Origin: Conidiobolus incongruus B7586
Taxonomy: Eukaryota; Entomophthoromycota; Entomophthoromycetes; Entomophthorales; Conidiobolaceae
Length of the DNA: 10,246 bases
Direction: 5' to 3'
NCBI GenBank assembly: GCA_000697335.1
Contig: JNEM01006123.1
Span: 1-10,246, forward strand
In this document: positions 6,616 through 10,246 of the stretch, in pieces
How positions within the stretch are numbered: the first letter of the stretch is position 1
How the letters are laid out: every line of letters begins with the position of its first letter
Position numbers and translations under genes: made by a program
Notes under the pieces: model-generated
What the model saw: the letters and a program-made list of their open reading frames with translations, nothing else
Databases searched by the model: none
Told to the model about the DNA's origin: nothing

Positions 6616-7740
6616 CTCTTATAAAATTTAAATGTAAATGAAAATGAAAGAAAAGTCATAACGATGACATTATATTTAGTCAATATATATGAAATAAACC
6701 TGATACATAATTATTACTTTATCATTAAATTTTGTTATTAAATTTTAATTTATTAAATACTTGTTAGATTATAACCAATCAATTTGGATTTTAGTTATTG
6801 AACTTAAAATTGAACTTTTAACCCTTCTTGAAACCTTTAATTAAGAATCCTTCACTGTCTGAGAGTATTATATTATATAATTTTCAAGGACTTTTATATA
6901 TATTATTATGTATATAGTTTACTATATGATTTGTTATATTATATAAAATATCTTTAAAAGTTTGAATATGTAAGTATAATTAATATTATCAGTATTGGTT
7001 TTTGTTTTAATTATTATTAATATTATGCGAAGTTTTAAAACTAAAATTTAAAAAGTAGAGTATAAAGTAATTTGACTTTAAATTATTCAAAATTTTATAA
7101 TTAAATTATCTAGTATACAAAGTATACTCAATTTATTAATCATTTTTATTATTCATTATTATTTAATTATATAAATCCACTTCAAATTGGGAATATATTA
7201 TTAAATTTTATATTCTAGATTTTTATTATTTCTTATCAAAGAACTTTAATAAAATAAATATATCTTAATATAAAGATATCAATAAATATATTAATAGAGA
7301 AATTTTATTATAAAATCAATAGTGGTAATATATATTAAATATGATAACTATTTTATGATTATATCTTAATAATTTGATAATATATTAAAATAGAGATATT
7401 TTAATTTTTAAAATAGTTCAATAAATAAATTGATATTAAATAAAATATATGGCATTTTATCAATTATATATTAAAAAGTAGTATCCAAATGGAATATTGG
7501 AAAAATTATATAAAAAATAAAAAATTGATATTTTAATACTCAAATGGTTTAAATCATATTTTATGCAATTATGAATTTTTCTAAAATATCAAATATTTGA
7601 ATAAGGTTCAGATTTAAAATTAAATACATAATATCCTTTTATTTAATCACTTTAAATTTGAATCTTTTAAAAATTAAACCATGTCTTATATTTTTTGATA
7701 ACAATGAAAAAATAAAGTACAAATATAAGTATTTAATTAA
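6616..7740. other. Extremely AT-rich spacer
   Basis: I see no coding region, RNA gene or repeat family here; stops are dense in all six frames. The part nearest 6616 may hold the promoter or a first exon of the tail-anchored-protein gene. From about 6880 to 7740 the sequence is almost pure A/T, clearly more so than the zone that follows. Confidence 0.55.
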
Positions 7741-7745
7741 TAACA

Positions 7746-7777
7746 GTATACTCACCTTAACAGTCAAAATGAGTATA
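7746..7777. repeat. Inverted repeat TATACTCA/TGAGTATA
   Basis: Two perfect 8-bp arms face each other across 14-16 bases. On the minus strand the left arm overlaps an AAGGTGAGTATAC that looks like a strong 5' splice site, so the apparent symmetry may partly reflect that motif. Confidence 0.35.
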
Positions 7778-7904
7778 TATGGAAAGTATATGTTTAATAA
7801 TTAGTGGTATTTCAATGTATATCTGTTTTAAAATATTGGGGAAGGGTTATATTATTTCTTCAACAGTGCTAACATTATAGACTTAGTTCCAATAATATGA
7901 ATGG

Positions 7905-7929
7905 TGATAGATAAAAAATTAATCTATCA
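7905..7929. repeat. 8-bp hairpin TGATAGAT/ATCTATCA
   Basis: Perfect 8-bp arms with a 9-base A-rich loop. Isolated, with no adjacent gene; role unknown. Confidence 0.4.
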
Positions 7930-8013
7930 ATGGTGGCTTTTCAGTTAATGATTCATGATTTAAGCTCAAAAATACACTTGTTAAAATATCAATTTTGCTT
8001 TTATAATTAGATA

Positions 8014-8032
8014 GGAGATTTAAAAAATCTCC
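8014..8032. repeat. 8-bp hairpin GGAGATTT/AAATCTCC
   Basis: Perfect 8-bp arms with a 3-base loop, with GGAG/CTCC at the base. It is the tightest hairpin in the window that is not AT-only. No neighbouring gene gives it a role. Confidence 0.5.
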
Positions 8033-8960
8033 ATAAAATATATATTATTCATCTTATCAAATTGTTTTCGCAATTGAAATAGGGTAAATTAGAATAGTTT
8101 AAGCACAAGTATTTAATTTGATTTAATTATATTGCTGCTGATCTGTTTTTTTTCAACTCACTAGTTTAAAGCAATAAAAAATTTTGATTTTGGTGATATT
8201 GGCTTTACCTATTATTAAAGATAAAATATCCTTTGTGATCTGGATGCTTTTATATTATAGTACAAATTATTGCCATAATAACAAAGGATTGATTCATAAT
8301 TCCCTAAAGTAAAAAAGAATAAATAAATTGATAGATGAGTGATTTTGTACTTTAGAAGCAAGCTCTTTAATGAATATTTGGTTCGAAGGTGTAATTTTTA
8401 TAATGGTGATCCATTAAATGAATGCCAGTTGTTTACTTCAAGTGATTTAATAATGATGTGTAAAGATAGTAATATTGCTAATGTGTTAATATTCAGTCTC
8501 TAGTGAGTTAGAGTGAATATGAAACAAAATTTTGAAAATTGTATACTATATATTGATGAATAACAGGATGTCATTGATATTTTGTCAGTCAAACTGCAAA
8601 TTAGAAAAGATTGTTCAGAATATTGAACTTGCTTAAATATATACAAATAAGAAAGAACTACAAATGATTCATCGAATCTATCACAATATTATAATATATG
8701 ACTAACAATTATTAAACGAGTTATATATTCTGTAGCTTCTTAGCACCTATTTCAATACTATGTATCATTCACAAATATAGAGATAATTTGACTCAGTTAT
8801 TGTGAAATATTGTATTTTTTTGAAATAAACTAAATCTTTGTTGATATATTGAAATAATAAAATAATAATGTCAAACTTTTTCATATTGAAAATTGATAAA
8901 CTAAAATAATCAAATTATTGTAAAAAATAATTTTCAAATTTGATAAATATTTACTGTCAG

Positions 8961-9025
8961 CTTGTTATTTCTGATTCTGATGATGATGGCGTACGAGTGC
9001 AAATTCGATACATGACTGAAATCAG
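8961..9025 (+). other. Exon-like segment flanked by splice signals
   Basis: A 65-base segment is preceded by TTTACTGTCAG and followed by GTAAAT after CAG, both acceptable splice signals. Between them one frame is open and reads LVISDSDDDGVRVQ followed by IRYMTEI, an acidic patch then a basic/hydrophobic part, which is unlike translated AT spacer. I found no partner exon upstream or downstream on the plus strand that continues the frame convincingly, so it remains isolated. It may be an exon of an undetected gene or a chance find in the less AT-rich zone. Confidence 0.2.
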
Positions 9026-9780
9026 GTAAATAAATTGTAAATCATATTAAGTATATGGTATCTAGGTAGATGAAAATTGAAAGCATCTATGGCAAGTTTG
9101 GAAAGTTTTTTCAGAATTTCTGAATATTGTTAAGTTCCTATGTTCAAATTGAATATAATTATCTATATATTCAAGAGAAAATTCTACCCTATAACATCTA
9201 AAATGAGACTTCATAGCCTCAATATGGTTAATAACATTGAAATAATTGAATCAGATGATTGAGGGAAGTTGCAAACATAAATAAAATGAAAAACACCTGA
9301 TCATTTTGCCAATGACATTATATTTACCCTAAATTCAATTATTTTGATTTAAAGAAAACGTCTCATGAATAATGAGTAGTATGCTGGCATTTTTAAATAT
9401 TGTAATTAAGAAAAGTCTATAGTTTTTTCATCAAAATTAACCCAAATATATATTTAAGATAAAACTCGTAGAGTGTTTAATACCAATTTGGCGAATAAAA
9501 TATTTAAAAATCTACTAATGGAGATTCGCTGACAATGAGCGTGTTTGTAATTTTTACCCATTAAACCTCCCAAAGCAATCAAGATACTCTTGCAATTGGG
9601 ATTTAATTCGGATATATAAATTTCCTATTTTCGCTTTAATTCCATCCTTCCAATATAAAATATTAATAGACATTTTTCAACTCTATACTCCAAATTCAAT
9701 TGATACATTTTCATTTTGAAACACCATTTCTTGCTTTGACTATCTATTATTTTGAAGGGAAATTAAAATAAATATGATTG

Positions 9781-10246
9781 ATAATACTCTGAATTTTTAA
9801 TTATGAGAATTTTTTGAGGTTAAAAATAAAATAAAAATTTTAATATATAAAGTTACAAAAATAAATAAATATTGTTAAATCAATACTCTCTTTTATTATT
9901 AATAACTTTTGACATATAAAAAATAATTTATTAAAAATTGATAATTTAATATTTTATAAACCAATTAATTTTTTATAAAGGTCTTCTTTCTTATAAGCTG
10001 ATTTTTTAATTGCTTAAAGGAATTATAATCACATAAGCTATAATTTAGTGAATATAATAGATATAGTAGCTTTTTCTAATTATTTTTAATTAGAAAGTTT
10101 TTTATAGTTTAAACTTTAAAAAGTTTATAATCATTATATAAAATACTAAATATCTTTAAATTATATTAAAAATAATAATTAACAATAGTATTATTTAAAA
10201 AATAATACAAAATTTTTTATTAATTAATTTTCTTTTAAAAATTAAA
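9781..10246. other. AT-rich end of window with inverted repeats
   Basis: No coding region is seen. Base composition returns to nearly pure A/T. Two neighbouring inverted repeats occur at 10073-10096 and about 10110-10126, the first followed by a T run. Confidence 0.55.
10073..10096 (+). terminator. 10-bp hairpin followed by a T run
   Basis: TTTCTAATTA and its exact reverse complement are separated by TTTT, and six T residues follow one base later. The shape mimics an intrinsic terminator or a Pol III stop, but with AT-only arms apart from one C/G pair and no gene nearby, it may be a chance product of composition. Confidence 0.25.

Larger units (their letters stand above)
7740..9780. other. 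Less AT-rich zone with fragments of open frame, no intact gene
   Basis: G and C are visibly more frequent than in the flanks. The minus strand has open stretches at 9250-9065 (62 codons, including EAMKSHFRCYRVEF and LEYIDNYIQFEHRN) and 8688-8503 (62 codons), with shorter ones between about 9485 and 9710. Their residues (Glu, His, Arg, Cys, Gln) are richer than translated AT spacer, but stretches of this length are expected a few times by chance in this much DNA. They could be remnants of an old gene, short exons of an undetected one, or nothing. If a remnant, it is broken many times and I cannot assign it to a host gene or to any mobile or virus-like family. Confidence 0.3.

Noticed and set aside
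1-10246. CRISPR array, bacterial operon or organelle genome
   Set aside because: No spaced direct repeats; genes have spliceosomal introns and separate spacers; the proteins carry mitochondrial targeting signals, so the DNA is nuclear.

Overview
This window looks like nuclear DNA of a fungus with a very AT-rich genome, most likely an ascomycete of yeast-like affinity. Two clear genes encode mitochondrial proteins, and both are interrupted by very short spliceosomal introns (52-56 nt) with GTAAGT, GTAAGC or GTGAGC donors and TAG acceptors. CTG codons in the PPR gene sit where leucine fits, so there is no sign of the CTG-to-serine code. The species cannot be named from the sequence alone.

Layout. 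1-1184: very AT-rich spacer with no gene seen. 1185-1619: an island of about 38% GC (167 of 440 bases counted over 1181-1620), non-coding in every frame and rich in short inverted repeats; it is either an unassigned structured RNA gene or a lone LTR-like fossil. 1620-2542: AT-rich spacer with an ATAAT pentamer microsatellite. 2543-2680: a small plus-strand ORF that just overlaps the 3' end of the next gene. 2666-3450 (minus): a three-exon gene for a mitochondrial, membrane-anchored, His-rich protein with 11-residue LEA/apolipoprotein-like repeats. 3451-4360: spacer. 4361-5814 (minus): a two-exon gene for a mitochondrial PPR protein. 6109 to about 6615 (minus): the 3' part of a gene for a small tail-anchored protein with incomplete 5' structure. 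6616-7740: extremely AT-rich spacer. 7740-9780: a less AT-rich zone with scattered short open stretches and splice-like signals but no intact gene. 9781-10246: AT-rich with strong inverted repeats.

All three convincing genes lie on the minus strand, each with its own spacer, so they are separate transcription units. Two of them concern mitochondria: one probably handles organellar RNA, the other probably sits in the inner membrane with a long amphipathic helical tail. Nothing shows that they work together directly.

The most interesting points are the 30-nt cassette exon that encodes the heart of the membrane anchor of the LEA-like protein, the repeat architecture of that protein, and the GC-rich structured island at 1185-1619.
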